Below the pieces are notes generated by a model that saw nothing but the letters and a program-made list of their open reading frames with translations, searched no databases and was not told the DNA's origin. A program made the position numbers and the translations under genes. A DNA stretch of 64,000 nucleotides from Rhizobium sp. BT04 (lineage in GTDB: Bacteria > Pseudomonadota > Alphaproteobacteria > Rhizobiales > Rhizobiaceae): NCBI RefSeq assembly GCF_030053135.1, contig NZ_CP125652.1:2867001-2931000 (forward strand). Reading direction: 5' to 3'. How positions within the stretch are numbered: position 1 is the first letter of the stretch; the number at the start of each line of letters is the position of its first letter. Below, one piece after another: positions 18,516 to 27,087 of the stretch.

Positions 18516-19476
18516 GCCAGTTCCAGGCGGAGCGGATGATCTCGGACAGATCATACTGCGGCACCCAGCCGAGCACGTCGCGCGCCTTGTCGTTATTGGC
18601 GACCAGCGTATGCGAATCGCCTTCGCGACGGCCGATATATTCGACCGGGAAAGGCCGGTTCGACACGTCCTCGATCGCGCCGAGCAATTCCTTGACCGTC
18701 GTGCCGGTGCCGGTGCCGAGGTTGAGCGCGACAGAATCGCCGCCCTCCAGCAGGTATTCGACGGCGCGCACATGCGCATCGGCAAGATCCAGCACATGGA
18801 TATAGTCGCGCACGCAGGTGCCGTCGCGCGTCTCGTAATCGCTGCCGAACACCTTGAAGCCCTGGCGGCGGCCGAGTGCCGCATCGATCGCCAGGGGTAT
18901 CGCATGCGTCTCCGGCTGGTGCCATTCGCCGATCCGGCCTTCGAAATCGGCGCCGGCCGCATTGAAATAGCGCAGCACCACCGAGCGCAGGCTTCTGTAC
19001 TGGTCGTAATCGGCAAGCGCCTGTTCGACGATATATTTCGTCCGCCCGTAGGGATTGATCGGCACCTGCCGGTGCGTCTCGTCGAGCGGCACGCTCTGCG
19101 GCAGGCCGTAGGTGGCGCAGGTCGAGGAGAAGACGAAGGCATTGACGCCGGCCGCCTGCGCCGCCGAAAGCAGCGTCAGCGTGCCGATCACATTGTTCTC
19201 GTAGAAGGACACCGGATCCTTGACCGATTCGCCGACCTCGATCAGCGCCGCGAAATGCAGGATCGCCGCCGGCTTGTGCTTGGCCAGCACCTCGTCCAGC
19301 CGGGCGCGATCGCGAATATCGCCTTCCTCGGCCGGGCCCCATTTGACGAATTCGCGATGGCCGTTCGAAAAATTATCGAAGACGACGGGCTTGTAGCCCT
19401 TGTTCGCCAGGTCGAGGCACGTATGCGAGCCGATATAGCCGGCGCCGCCGACCACAAGAACCGTTTCACCTGCCAT
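18493..19476 (-). CDS. exoB: UDP-glucose 4-epimerase
   Basis: Interconverts UDP-glucose and UDP-galactose, supplying galactose for exopolysaccharide and LPS in rhizobia (exoB/galE). The 327-residue extended SDR shows the NAD-binding VVGGAGYIGSHT at residue 8, FSSTCATYG with the active-site serine region, and the YGRTK (YxxxK) catalytic pair near residue 143. ATG at 19476 is the natural start. It shares its 3' end with the downstream sulfatase gene. Confidence 0.95.
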   Translation of the reverse strand: MAGETVLVVGGAGYIGSHTCLDLANKGYKPVVFDNFSNGHREFVKWGPAEEGDIRDRARLDEVLAKHKPAAILHFAALIEVGESVKDPVSFYENNVIGTLTLLSAAQAAGVNAFVFSSTCATYGLPQSVPLDETHRQVPINPYGRTKYIVEQALADYDQYRSLRSVVLRYFNAAGADFEGRIGEWHQPETHAIPLAIDAALGRRQGFKVFGSDYETRDGTCVRDYIHVLDLADAHVRAVEYLLEGGDSVALNLGTGTGTTVKELLGAIEDVSNRPFPVEYIGRREGDSHTLVANNDKARDVLGWVPQYDLSEIIRSAWNWHAKSNQH

Positions 19477-19697
19477 ACACCACCCTTATTATTAGCGAGA
19501 GATGAAAGAAACCTAGACGAGATACACGTCAATAAAAAGAAGGAATTGCGATAGGCGTGAATGGACAATAGGTCAAATGCCGAACCGCCCCGGTCGCATG
19601 CGATTTGTACCGGATCGGCGATCGGTGAATTATTCGCGTGATTTGCATAACCGCCCGTTTTAAGGGGCTTTGGCAGCAATCAGCCAGGAGCGCGCGA

Positions 19698-20342
19698 ATG
19701 AGGAAGGCATTGGTCGTTTGGGGCGGCTGGCAAGGCCATGAGCCGGAGCAATGCGCTCATATCGTCGCCGATCTCCTGCGCCAGGACGGCTTCGCGGTAG
19801 ACGTGACCGGCGATCTCGGCATATTCGGCTCTCCGACGCTTGGCAAAACCGATCTGCTGGTGCCTGTTATAACAGGCGAAACGCTCGAAAAACCTCATGC
19901 CGCCGCCCTGGTCGAGGCGGTGCGCGGCGGGCTGGGGCTTGCCGGCCATCACGGCGCGCTCGCCACCTCCTTCAAGGAAAGCGCCCCTTTCCGCTATGTC
20001 TCCGGCGTCACTTGGGTTGCTCATCCCGGCAACATCATCGACTTCCGCGTCGCCGTCACCCGCCAGGACGATCCGGTCATGCAGGGCATTCCCGATTTCG
20101 ACTACCGTTCGGAGCAATATTATCTGCACTATGATCCCACCGTCGAAATCCTGGCGACCACCACCTTCACCGGCGCCTACGATCCGGCGGCCCGCAATGT
20201 CGTGATGCCGGTCGTCTTCAAGCGCCATTTCGGCGCCGGCCGCATCTTCTATTCCGCTCTCGGCCATGTCGCGGCCGAATTCGACCATCCCTACATGCCG
20301 CTCATCCTGCGGCGCGGCCTCAGCTGGGCCGCCCGTCAGTAG
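19698..20342 (+). CDS. ThuA-like (trehalose utilisation family) protein
   Basis: A 214-residue class I glutamine-amidotransferase-like fold protein. Landmarks are VVWGGWQGHEPEQCAHIVAD at the N-terminus, GGLGLAGHHGALATSFKES, GVTWVAHPGNIIDF and FGAGRIFYSALGH. ThuA-type proteins take part in disaccharide catabolism in rhizobia, but this copy stands alone without thuB or transporter genes, so its substrate is open. The start follows CCAGGAG; the longer frame to 19638 is not needed. Confidence 0.85.
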   Translation: MRKALVVWGGWQGHEPEQCAHIVADLLRQDGFAVDVTGDLGIFGSPTLGKTDLLVPVITGETLEKPHAAALVEAVRGGLGLAGHHGALATSFKESAPFRYVSGVTWVAHPGNIIDFRVAVTRQDDPVMQGIPDFDYRSEQYYLHYDPTVEILATTTFTGAYDPAARNVVMPVVFKRHFGAGRIFYSALGHVAAEFDHPYMPLILRRGLSWAARQ

Positions 20343-20400
20343 CAGTGGAGGGCGGGGGGAGCGGTCTTGCCGATCGCCGACCCGCGCCTAATCTCTCCGC

Positions 20401-20970
20401 ATGCCGGATCGCTTCTCTTTCCTCCCCGCCACGGCCGACCGCCTGAATGATATAGAAGCAGTCTTCGACGATTGCTCCGGCGGCCGGAATTGTCGCTGCG
20501 CCTACTGGTATCTTCCGAATGCCGAATACAAGGCCGGATGGGGCGAGGGAAATCGCAGCTGGTTTCGAAGCCTCGTCGTCGGGCCGCGCCCGCCGGGCAT
20601 TCTCGGCTATCACCAGAACGAGCCGGGCGGATGGTGCGGTGTCGCGCCGCGCGCCGTCTTCGACCGGCTGCGCCGCTCAAAACCCTTCGCGCCGGTCGAC
20701 GACAGGCCGGTTTGGTCGATCAATTGCTTCATCGTCCGCAAGCCGTTCCGGCGGCAGGGCCTGGCGCGATCGTTGTTGAAACACGCCGTCGAATTCGCAA
20801 GCGCGAACGGGGCCGAATGCCTCGAAGCCTACCCCGTCGACCAGGCAGCCCGTGCTTCGAACGGAGCCGAGCTCTATCCGGGAGCGCTCTCGATGTTTCT
20901 GGATGCCGGTTTCGTCGAGGTGGCAAGACGCCTGCCGGCAAGGCCGATCGTCCGCCTGGAATGCCGCTGA
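20401..20970 (+). CDS. GNAT-family N-acetyltransferase
   Basis: A 189-residue acetyltransferase. The acetyl-CoA pyrophosphate-binding motif is FIVRKPFRRQGLARSLLKHA near residues 112-131, preceded by a beta strand (WSINCF). The N-terminal region has a cysteine-rich RNCRCAYWY and WCGVAPRAVFDRL typical of a subgroup often annotated simply as GNAT. The target is unknown. No strong ribosome binding site is seen before the ATG at 20401. It lies 58 bases after the ThuA-like gene and may be cotranscribed. Confidence 0.82.
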   Translation: MPDRFSFLPATADRLNDIEAVFDDCSGGRNCRCAYWYLPNAEYKAGWGEGNRSWFRSLVVGPRPPGILGYHQNEPGGWCGVAPRAVFDRLRRSKPFAPVDDRPVWSINCFIVRKPFRRQGLARSLLKHAVEFASANGAECLEAYPVDQAARASNGAELYPGALSMFLDAGFVEVARRLPARPIVRLECR

Positions 20971-21004
20971 GTATTTCGGCAACCCAAGGATTGATAAATA
21001 CAGG

Positions 21005-21256
21005 CTAGCGAGCCGCCTTGATCTGCCGATCGCTCTCGACGGCGGGGGCCTCGTCATAGACCCGCATCAGCCGCCCGGCTGCCTTCAGCTTCTCGATAAG
21101 ATCGTTTCCATCGGGCGAGGCCTTGGTCAGCTCCAGCTGCTCAAACTCCCTTAGCGCCTGCGCCCAATGGTTCTCCCCGCGCCCGTCCGGCCTGCCTTCC
21201 GATTCCCACAGTGAATAAGCGCGCTGGCTGACCCAGGCGTCTTTATTACGACTCAT
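21005..21256 (-). CDS. DUF2934 family small protein
   Basis: An 83-residue protein (MSRNKDAWVSQRAYSLWESE...) with the DUF2934 core RAYSLWESEGRPDGRGENHW followed by a charged C-terminal helix. Such proteins are common in rhizobia and their role is not known. The ATG at 21256 has GGGG 6 bases upstream; a TTG two codons earlier is a possible alternative. It is convergent with the upstream GNAT gene. Confidence 0.8.
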   Translation of the reverse strand: MSRNKDAWVSQRAYSLWESEGRPDGRGENHWAQALREFEQLELTKASPDGNDLIEKLKAAGRLMRVYDEAPAVESDRQIKAAR

Positions 21257-21457
21257 AATCAACCCCAGCGAGAAATTTCGGAAAGAATATTCGATGGGAA
21301 CAAGGTGCCAAAACCGGCTTTAGGAGTCGTTACGAGGCAGCGTTAGTTTTTAGCTAATACCGCAGCGCCGGGGGATTGTCCCCGGCACACATTTCTGGAC
21401 CTTGGCCACGTGCCGGCTCCAGGATAGGGTCATCCGCAGAAACGACAGCGATGACCG

Positions 21458-22894
21458 ATGGTAGCCAAGACAACCCTCAATGCGAAGAATCTCGAATCCC
21501 TCGGTGCGCAGCGGCTTGCCGAACTGCTGATCGAAATCAGCACAGGCAGCGCCGCCCACAAACGACGGCTTCGAATGGAGCTTGCCGGCAATCACGGCAG
21601 TGCGGAAGTGGCGCGCGAGGTGCGCAAGCGCCTTGCCAGCATCGCGCGGGCACGCACCGTCATCGAATGGCATAAGGTGAAGGCGGTCAACGCGGATCTC
21701 GAAACGCAGCGGTCAGCGATCGTCACCGTCGTGGCGGCCGACGATCCGAAGGAAGCGTTCGATCTCATCTGGCAATTCCTTGCCGTCGCCGATTCGATAT
21801 GCCGGCGATCCAACAGCAGCGACAGCGCCTTCATCGAGACGTTCCACCAGGCATGCGCCGATGCCGGCGTCATCGCCAGCTCCGCGGGGATCGGTATCGA
21901 TGTCCTTGCCGACAGGGTCTTCACGGCGCTGCAGGATAACGACCACGGCCAATATGATCCGCTGATCGCCGAGATGGTTCCAGCGCTGGGCAAGGACGGC
22001 CTGGAACGTTTGAAGAGTCTCCTGGTGCAATGGTCGAACGAACCGGAGGAGAAGCCTGCCGACGCCGACCGAGAGATTCTCGGCTGGGGCGGCGACGGGC
22101 CGATCTACAGGGACGAGCTCTACGCCAATCAGCGGCAACTGACGGCGCGCATCGCTCTGCAGGAAATTGCCGATGCCCAGAATGATGTCGATGCCTTCAT
22201 CGCCCAGCAGCCGGAACCAACGTTAAGGGCGCCGATGGTCGCAGCGGAGATTGCCGACCGTTTGCTCCTGGCTGGACGCGCCGAGGAAGCATTGGAGATT
22301 TTGGACGCCGCCGATCGCAGGGGGTGGTTCGAACTGCCGTTTGAATGGCAGTCCGCCCGCGTCAAAGCACTCGACGCCCTGGGACGAGCCGAGGAAGCGC
22401 AGGCCTATCAATGGCAATGCTTCGAGCAGGCGCTGAATGGCGAGCACCTTCGCGCTTTCCTGCGAAGGCTCGCCGACTTCGACGATATCGAGGCAGAGGA
22501 GAAGGCATTCGCCTTCGCGCACGGCTTTCCGGATGTTCATCGAGCCCTTGGCTTTTTCCTGACGTGGCCCGCACCCGCCGAGGCAGCGAAACTCATATCC
22601 AACCGCCAGGCGGAACTGGACGGCGAGCTGTACGAGCTGATGACACCGGCCGCCGAGATGCTGCAGGAGAAACACCCGCTCGCGGCAACCCTGCTGCTGC
22701 GGGCGATGATCGGCTTCGCCCTCGATTACGGCCGATCCAGCCGTTACAGGCATGCCGCACGCCATCTGGCGGAATGCGCGTCGCTGGCACCTCATATCGA
22801 CGATTTCGGCAGCGCCCGGCCCCACGACGCCTATGTGGTGGAGCTGAAGCGCCAACATGGGAATAAGCATGGCTTCTGGAGCCTGCTGCGTTGA
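21458..22894 (+). CDS. Uncharacterised helical repeat protein (DUF6880-like)
   Basis: A 478-residue cytoplasmic protein with no signal peptide or membrane helix. It is alpha-helical and Ala/Leu/Glu-rich, with TPR-like stretches such as ADRLLLAGRAEEALEILDAA and LDALGRAEEAQAYQWQCFEQ near residues 265-325. It ends in a conserved-looking RPHDAYVVELKRQHGNKHGF with a terminal WSLL. I believe rhizobial relatives carry the DUF6880 label, but this is from memory. It stands alone between the DUF2934 gene and vapBC; function unknown. No strong ribosome binding site precedes the ATG. Confidence 0.7.
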   Translation: MVAKTTLNAKNLESLGAQRLAELLIEISTGSAAHKRRLRMELAGNHGSAEVAREVRKRLASIARARTVIEWHKVKAVNADLETQRSAIVTVVAADDPKEAFDLIWQFLAVADSICRRSNSSDSAFIETFHQACADAGVIASSAGIGIDVLADRVFTALQDNDHGQYDPLIAEMVPALGKDGLERLKSLLVQWSNEPEEKPADADREILGWGGDGPIYRDELYANQRQLTARIALQEIADAQNDVDAFIAQQPEPTLRAPMVAAEIADRLLLAGRAEEALEILDAADRRGWFELPFEWQSARVKALDALGRAEEAQAYQWQCFEQALNGEHLRAFLRRLADFDDIEAEEKAFAFAHGFPDVHRALGFFLTWPAPAEAAKLISNRQAELDGELYELMTPAAEMLQEKHPLAATLLLRAMIGFALDYGRSSRYRHAARHLAECASLAPHIDDFGSARPHDAYVVELKRQHGNKHGFWSLLR

Positions 22895-23001
22895 GCCGAA
22901 TGCCCGATCTTACGAGCGAAACGGACATCGCCATGAAGAATCGTCACTCCGCTCGAAACCATTGAGCGCATTATCTCCGCTACCTCCGCCACCTGAATGA
23001 A

Positions 23002-23031
23002 TTGACCACAGCTCTCAACACATGATAGATA
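23002..23031 (+). promoter_or_regulatory. vapBC promoter (-35 TTGACC, -10 TAGATA)
   Basis: TTGACC at 23002-23007 and TAGATA at 23026-23031 are separated by 18 bases. The -10 element is also the left arm of the palindrome at 23026-23045. Confidence 0.55.
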
Positions 23032-23045
23032 TTAATAAGTATCTA
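23026..23045. promoter_or_regulatory. Palindromic operator candidate of vapBC
   Basis: Perfect six-base arms TAGATA and TATCTA flank eight bases. The site covers the -10 element and lies 18 bases before vapB, the position expected for autorepression by a VapBC complex. Confidence 0.5.
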
Positions 23046-23063
23046 CCAGGGGAGTCCGTCACG

Positions 23064-23306
23064 ATGAGCGCGACCGCCAAGCTATTCACGCATGGGCGCA
23101 GCCAGGCCGTGCGCCTGCCAAAAGAGTTCCGCTTCGAAGGCAAGGAGGTTCGGGTCAGCCGGGTCGGCAATCGAGTCATCCTCGAACCGCTCGACGCTGA
23201 CAATGCCATGCCTTGGGCAGCAATCGACAAGCTGGGCGACACGCCTTTCATGCCCGAAGGTCGTGAGCAACCATCGATGCCAGCCGACCGCGCCGTGTTC
23301 GACTGA
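23064..23306 (+). CDS. vapB: VapB-type antitoxin (AbrB/SpoVT fold)
   Basis: An 80-residue antitoxin: SATAKLFTHGRSQAVRLPKE is the classic swapped-hairpin DNA-binding domain of VapB/MazE antitoxins, and the acidic C-terminal tail would wrap the toxin. The ATG at 23064 follows GGGGAG; an in-frame ATG at 23022 lies inside the promoter region and is unlikely. It is overlapped by the toxin gene by one base (TGATG), as is usual for such pairs. Confidence 0.9.
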   Translation: MSATAKLFTHGRSQAVRLPKEFRFEGKEVRVSRVGNRVILEPLDADNAMPWAAIDKLGDTPFMPEGREQPSMPADRAVFD

Positions 23307-23722
23307 TGATCCATCTTGATACCAATGTCGCAGTCGCGCTCTTGAACGGACGGCCACGTCAAGTTCGCGAGCGCTTCGATGAGGCGCGAAATGCAGGAAC
23401 CCCGCTCGGCCTGTCAATCATCGTCTATCATGAACTGATGTATGGTGCCGCAGCCAGCGAGCGCCGACACGCGAACGAGGAGAAGATCGCCCTGTTCATC
23501 GCTTCGGGCGGGATTTCTCTGATCGATTTCAACGAGGGCGACGCACAAGAAGCAGCGGATATTCGTGCCCATCTCCGGAGACAGGGCACTCCGATCGGGC
23601 CGTATGATGTGCTGATCGCCGCCCACGCGCGCCGAGCCGGCACCGTGCTGGTGACAGCCAATACAGGCGAGTTTGCCCGTGTGCCTGGCCTGCAAGTGCT
23701 GGACTGGGCAGCAGCCTCGTAG
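23306..23722 (+). CDS. vapC: VapC-type PIN-domain ribonuclease toxin
   Basis: A 138-residue PIN-domain endoribonuclease. The acidic active site is visible as D5 in MIHLDTN, E43 in YHELMYG and the aspartate in GPYDVLIAAHAR, with the C-terminal VTANTGEFARVPGLQVLDW matching the usual VapC ending. All expected residues are present, so the toxin is probably functional. It is translationally coupled to vapB and lies 77 bases from the 3' end of a tRNA gene on the other strand. Confidence 0.92.
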   Translation: MIHLDTNVAVALLNGRPRQVRERFDEARNAGTPLGLSIIVYHELMYGAAASERRHANEEKIALFIASGGISLIDFNEGDAQEAADIRAHLRRQGTPIGPYDVLIAAHARRAGTVLVTANTGEFARVPGLQVLDWAAAS

Positions 23723-23798
23723 CTGCCGGCACTAATGGACTGAAGCTTGTTGAGAGAAATCAGCAGTCGCGGGGAAACTTTACGGCCCAAGGTCCAAG

Positions 23799-23888
23799 TG
23801 GCGGAGAGGGTGGGATTTGAACCCACGATACCCTTGCAGGTATGCCGCATTTCGAGTGCGGTGCATTCGACCACTCTGCCACCTCTCC
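23799..23888 (-). tRNA. tRNA-Ser (anticodon CGA)
   Basis: Class II tRNA with a 7-bp acceptor stem GGAGAGG/CCTCTCC, discriminator G and an encoded CCA. The anticodon stem CCGCA/TGCGG holds the loop CTCGAAA, giving anticodon CGA for UCG codons. The long variable arm (TACCTGCAAGGGTA) and GGTTCAAATCC T-arm are clear. Confidence 0.95.
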
Positions 23889-23984
23889 GCGGTCTTGGTC
23901 GGCGCTTGTTCGGCGCGGGCGTTCTCATAACGAGCATATGACAGGTTGGCAAGCCGAAAAGTCGAAGCATTCCATCCTTTTGCC

Positions 23985-24013
23985 TTGACAGTTTTTTGTC
24001 GCTCGCGTATCTC
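23985..24013 (+). promoter_or_regulatory. Promoter of rplU-rpmA (-35 TTGACA, -10 TATCTC)
   Basis: TTGACA at 23985-23990, a 17-base spacer, and TATCTC at 24008-24013, leaving a leader of roughly 175 bases before rplU. A leader of this size could carry regulatory structure, but I recognise no known element in it. The gap 23889-24195 holds nothing else. Confidence 0.6.
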
Positions 24014-24195
24014 GGCTGCGCAATAGGTTTGGAGAAATCCGTGCCTTGTTTGTCCTGCGCTTGCGTGGGGCGCTTCACCGGCAGGAAGAGTTCGAGGGTA
24101 GCCCTCTGAAATCCCTGCTTAACTTCGACTGATAAAAAGACGGCCACCTTGCTCAAGCGGCGAGGAGAGCTGGAACGAACATGAAAGGATAAAAA

Positions 24196-24513
24196 ATGTT
24201 CGCAGTCATCAAGACCGGCGGTAAACAGTACCGTGTGGCAGCCAACGACGTGCTGACCATCGAAAAGCTGGAAGCCACCGCTGGCGATTCCATTGAATTC
24301 ACCGAAGTGCTCGTGATCGGCGAAGGCGCCGACGCTGCGATCGGTGCGCCCTTCGTTACCGGCGCCTCTGTCAAGGCAGAAGTCGTCGAACAGAACCGCG
24401 GCAAGAAGGTCATCGCCTTCAAGAAGCGCCGCCGTCAGAATTCGAAGCGTTCGCGCGGCCATCGTCAGCATCACACGGTCGTCCGTATCACGGACATCGT
24501 GGCTGCCAAGTAA
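24196..24513 (+). CDS. rplU: 50S ribosomal protein L21
   Basis: The 105-residue L21 of the large ribosomal subunit: [18 protein letters not shown] at the N-terminus and the basic [20 protein letters not shown] rRNA-binding stretch near residues 69-90. AAAGGATAAAAA precedes the ATG. It is followed by rpmA, the conserved bacterial order. Confidence 0.98.
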   Translation: MFAVIKTGGKQYRVAANDVLTIEKLEATAGDSIEFTEVLVIGEGADAAIGAPFVTGASVKAEVVEQNRGKKVIAFKKRRRQNSKRSRGHRQHHTVVRITDIVAAK

Positions 24514-24547
24514 GATCAACGGGTTTCAGGTTTAAAGGAGAACTCCA

Positions 24548-24817
24548 ATGGCACACAAAAAAGCTGGCGGTTCCTCGCGCAACGGTCGCGATTCCGAATC
24601 CAAGCGCCTTGGCGTGAAGAAGTTCGGCGGCGAAGCCGTCATCGCAGGCAACATCCTCGTGCGTCAGCGCGGGACGCAGTGGCATCCGGGTTCCAACGTC
24701 GGCCTCGGCAAGGATCACACGATTTTTGCGCTTACCGCCGGCAATGTGAACTACCGAACGAAGGCCAACGGTCGCGTCTACGTGTCTGTCATGCCGAAAG
24801 CGGAAGCAGCGGAATAA
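24548..24817 (+). CDS. rpmA: 50S ribosomal protein L27
   Basis: The 89-residue L27, whose N-terminal tail [20 protein letters not shown] reaches the peptidyl transferase centre. Typical length, and no N-terminal cleavage extension as found in Firmicutes. It starts after AAAGGAGAACTCC, 34 bases from rplU, and is followed by a strong terminator at 24889-24917. Confidence 0.98.
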   Translation: MAHKKAGGSSRNGRDSESKRLGVKKFGGEAVIAGNILVRQRGTQWHPGSNVGLGKDHTIFALTAGNVNYRTKANGRVYVSVMPKAEAAE

Positions 24818-24888
24818 GCCGGTAGCGCTCAAAAACAGCCGGCGTCTCATCGACCCGGCTGGCCGTATCAGGTTCAGTCCAGAAAACA

Positions 24889-24917
24889 GGGGAGATGGGA
24901 CGCCATCTCCCCTTTTT
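24889..24917 (+). terminator. Rho-independent terminator after rpmA
   Basis: Perfect stem GGGGAGATGG/CCATCTCCCC with a GACG loop and a TTTTT run. It lies just before the ribosome binding site of the next gene, so the acetyltransferase genes need read-through or their own promoter. Confidence 0.85.
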
Positions 24918-24942
24918 CTTTGTCCAAACAGGAGGACTGAAC

Positions 24943-25599
24943 ATGCAAGGCGAATTGTTAAGGGTAGACCAATCACGGTCTCCCCGGGAAGACCGGGTGT
25001 CTTCCGAAGAACGGCTGAGGCCGGAACGGTTAAGGACCGATTGCCCTGTCTTATTATCGGAAAGGCTCGTCATGCGCGCGCCCCACGAAGAAGACATCGA
25101 CGCCCTTGCCCATCTCGCCAACAACGCCAAAGTCGCCACCATGGTATCGCGTATGCCGCACCCCTATACCGCCGATGATGCTGCTGACTTCGTGCGTCGC
25201 ACGAAAAATGGCGAGATTGGCAAATGCGTCTATGCGATCACCAAGGCCGAAAACGGCGCCTTTATCGGCTGCTGCGGTGTCGAGCCGCATGCCGACGGCA
25301 GGACCGTCGAAATCGGTTACTGGCTGGGCGAACCCTATTGGAACAAGGGCTATACGACCGAGGCCTGCCATGCCCTGGTCGATATGGTGTTCAGAACCCG
25401 CCAGGACGTCGATCAGATCGACGCCCGCTGCCGGGTGATGAACGTCGCCTCGCGGCGCGTTATCCAGAAGTGCGGCTTCCAGTTCCAGGGTTCGGGGCTC
25501 GCCGCCTCACTGGCGCTCGGCAGCAACGTGCCTGTGGAATGGTACAGGCTCGACCGCAAGACCTGGATGTCGCTCCGAAGCTGGGGGAACATCGCATGA
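24943..25599 (+). CDS. GNAT-family N-acetyltransferase (RimJ/RimL-like)
   Basis: A 218-residue acetyltransferase_3-type enzyme. The fold begins at LLSERLVMRAPHEEDID near residue 37 after a charged 35-residue N-terminal extension, and the acetyl-CoA region is EIGYWLGEPYWNKGYTTEA near residue 125. NVASRRVIQKCGFQFQG is the typical C-terminal motif. The ATG at 24943 follows GGAGGACTGAAC. RimJ/RimL relatives acetylate ribosomal protein N-termini, and the position beside rplU-rpmA and obgE fits a ribosome-related target, but this is inference. Confidence 0.87.
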   Translation: MQGELLRVDQSRSPREDRVSSEERLRPERLRTDCPVLLSERLVMRAPHEEDIDALAHLANNAKVATMVSRMPHPYTADDAADFVRRTKNGEIGKCVYAITKAENGAFIGCCGVEPHADGRTVEIGYWLGEPYWNKGYTTEACHALVDMVFRTRQDVDQIDARCRVMNVASRRVIQKCGFQFQGSGLAASLALGSNVPVEWYRLDRKTWMSLRSWGNIA

Positions 25600-26183
25600 G
25601 CACGACCGCGCTGCAAAGGCCGGAGGTCACGCCGATGATGCCAGGCCCCGCGCCTGTCATCTCGACCGCCCGGCTGACGCTCCGTCCCCACCGGCTGAGC
25701 GATGCGCCTGCGATCGCGGAATCGCTCTCCGATTTCGCGGTCACGCGCATGCTGTCCCGCGTGCCCGCGCCGTTCGACCGGCAGGATGCGCTGGACTGGC
25801 TGATCCCGGTCACCTCCGGCACCTTGCCGGACTGGCCGCTGGCGATCACCGGCAAGGACGATGTCCATATCGGTAATGTCTCGATCGAGCTGCGCCACGG
25901 CCGCTGGCACCTCGGCTACTGGCTGAACCGCTACTACTGGCGGCGCGGCTATATGAGCGAGGCGGTGGCGGCGATCATCGAGCGCTTCTCGCGCCGCATG
26001 CCGGAGACGCCGGTTCATTCCGGCGTCTTCGCCGACAATCCGGCCTCACTGCGGCTGCAGGAGAAGCTCGGTTTCCGCATGACGGGCTGCGGCGAAATCT
26101 ATTGTTTCGCCCGCAACACCATGGTGTCGCACATCGAAACCGTGCTGCAGCCGGGCATGTTGCCGCCGCGCAAGGTGGCCTGA
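25596..26183 (+). CDS. GNAT-family N-acetyltransferase, second copy
   Basis: A 195-residue relative of the preceding protein with ISTARLTLRPHRLSDAPAIA, HLGYWLNRYYWRRGYMSEA as the acetyl-CoA region and NPASLRLQEKLGFRMTG. Its ATG overlaps the upstream stop as ATGA, so the pair is cotranslated; the long upstream frame to 25224 is a shadow. The two are divergent paralogues, probably from an old duplication. The pair sits upstream of obgE in rhizobial genomes. Confidence 0.87.
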   Translation: MSTTALQRPEVTPMMPGPAPVISTARLTLRPHRLSDAPAIAESLSDFAVTRMLSRVPAPFDRQDALDWLIPVTSGTLPDWPLAITGKDDVHIGNVSIELRHGRWHLGYWLNRYYWRRGYMSEAVAAIIERFSRRMPETPVHSGVFADNPASLRLQEKLGFRMTGCGEIYCFARNTMVSHIETVLQPGMLPPRKVA

Positions 26184-26186
26184 TCG

Positions 26187-26219
26187 AAAAAAGGGAGGCG
26201 CCGCCACAGCGGCGTCTCC
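26187..26219 (-). terminator. Terminator of the EEP-family gene
   Basis: On the minus strand the stem GGAGACGCCGC/GCGGCGCCTCC with a four-base loop is followed by CTTTTTTC, directly after the stop codon at 26221. Confidence 0.8.
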
Positions 26220-26220
26220 G

Positions 26221-27087
26221 TCAATCGCCGATCTCGACCCAGAGAGGGAAATGATCGGAGCCCTCGGATTGCGTATCGATCCGGGCGGATTTCAACCGGC
26301 CCTCGAGGCCGCAACTGACGAAGCAATAATCGAGATGCATGCGTTTGCTGTGATCTTCGGGATCCATCCAGCTGTAGCTTCCCGGCCGATAGGCCGAAAG
26401 CGCCGCAAAGGCGTCGATCGGCGTGCCGATCCGGGCGACACGGCCGTAATATCCGCCGCCGGCACCGGCAAGCGCGCAATATTCCGGCGATTCCGGCTCC
26501 ATGTTGAAATCGCCCATGATGACGTAATCCTCCGGCAGCGGCGGCTCCGGCAGATCGAATTCGCCACCGCCCGTCAGCGAACCGCCCTCCTGGACGAAGG
26601 CATTGATCTCAGCGTTCAGGAATTGCAGCTGGCGGATGCGCTCGTCGGCCGAGACATGGTCGAGATGGACGGAATAGACGCGGATCGCGCCGCCGGGTGT
26701 TGTGATGACCGCCTCGGTTGCGCCGCGCTGCAGGTTGATCTTGCCGATCGTCCGGCTGCGCGGCAGAAGCAGCGTTCGGGTCGAGATGACAGGCCAGCGC
26801 GACAGCACCATGTTGCCGAATTGGAAGCGGGTGCCCGGCGGCGGCTGAGGCCTGCCTTCAGCTGCCTCGACATGCATGTCGCAGGCCGGCCCATACACCC
26901 AGAAATAGTCGGGAAAAAAGGCTGCAACATCGGCCACTATGTCGGCAAAACCGTTGCGCGAGAAGCCGCGGGTCACCTCCTGTAGCGCGATGACATCGGC
27001 GCCCTCAAGGCTGCGGGCAATGCGCGCCAGATCGTATCTGCCGTCGAGACCGAAGCCGTACTGTATGTTATAGCTCGCAAAATTCAC
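26221..27087 (-). CDS. Endonuclease/exonuclease/phosphatase (EEP) family protein
   Basis: A 288-residue protein of the EEP superfamily (DNase I/sphingomyelinase-like). Metal and catalytic landmarks are NFASYNIQYGFG at the N-terminus, VIALQEV (metal-binding Glu) near residue 33, YSVHLDHVS, IMGDFNMEPES and the terminal GSDHFPLWVEI. No signal peptide is visible. The start is unusual: GTG at 27087 lies 12 bases from GGAGG, whereas an ATT two codons upstream is at ideal spacing. It is divergent from obgE, with 84 bases between starts. Confidence 0.87.
   Translation of the reverse strand: MNFASYNIQYGFGLDGRYDLARIARSLEGADVIALQEVTRGFSRNGFADIVADVAAFFPDYFWVYGPACDMHVEAAEGRPQPPPGTRFQFGNMVLSRWPVISTRTLLLPRSRTIGKINLQRGATEAVITTPGGAIRVYSVHLDHVSADERIRQLQFLNAEINAFVQEGGSLTGGGEFDLPEPPLPEDYVIMGDFNMEPESPEYCALAGAGGGYYGRVARIGTPIDAFAALSAYRPGSYSWMDPEDHSKRMHLDYCFVSCGLEGRLKSARIDTQSEGSDHFPLWVEIGD

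Noticed and set aside
23799..23888. tRNA-Ser as attachment site of a genomic island
   Set aside because: No second copy of the tRNA 3' end and no integrase gene were found in the window, so vapBC cannot be called part of an integrated island.
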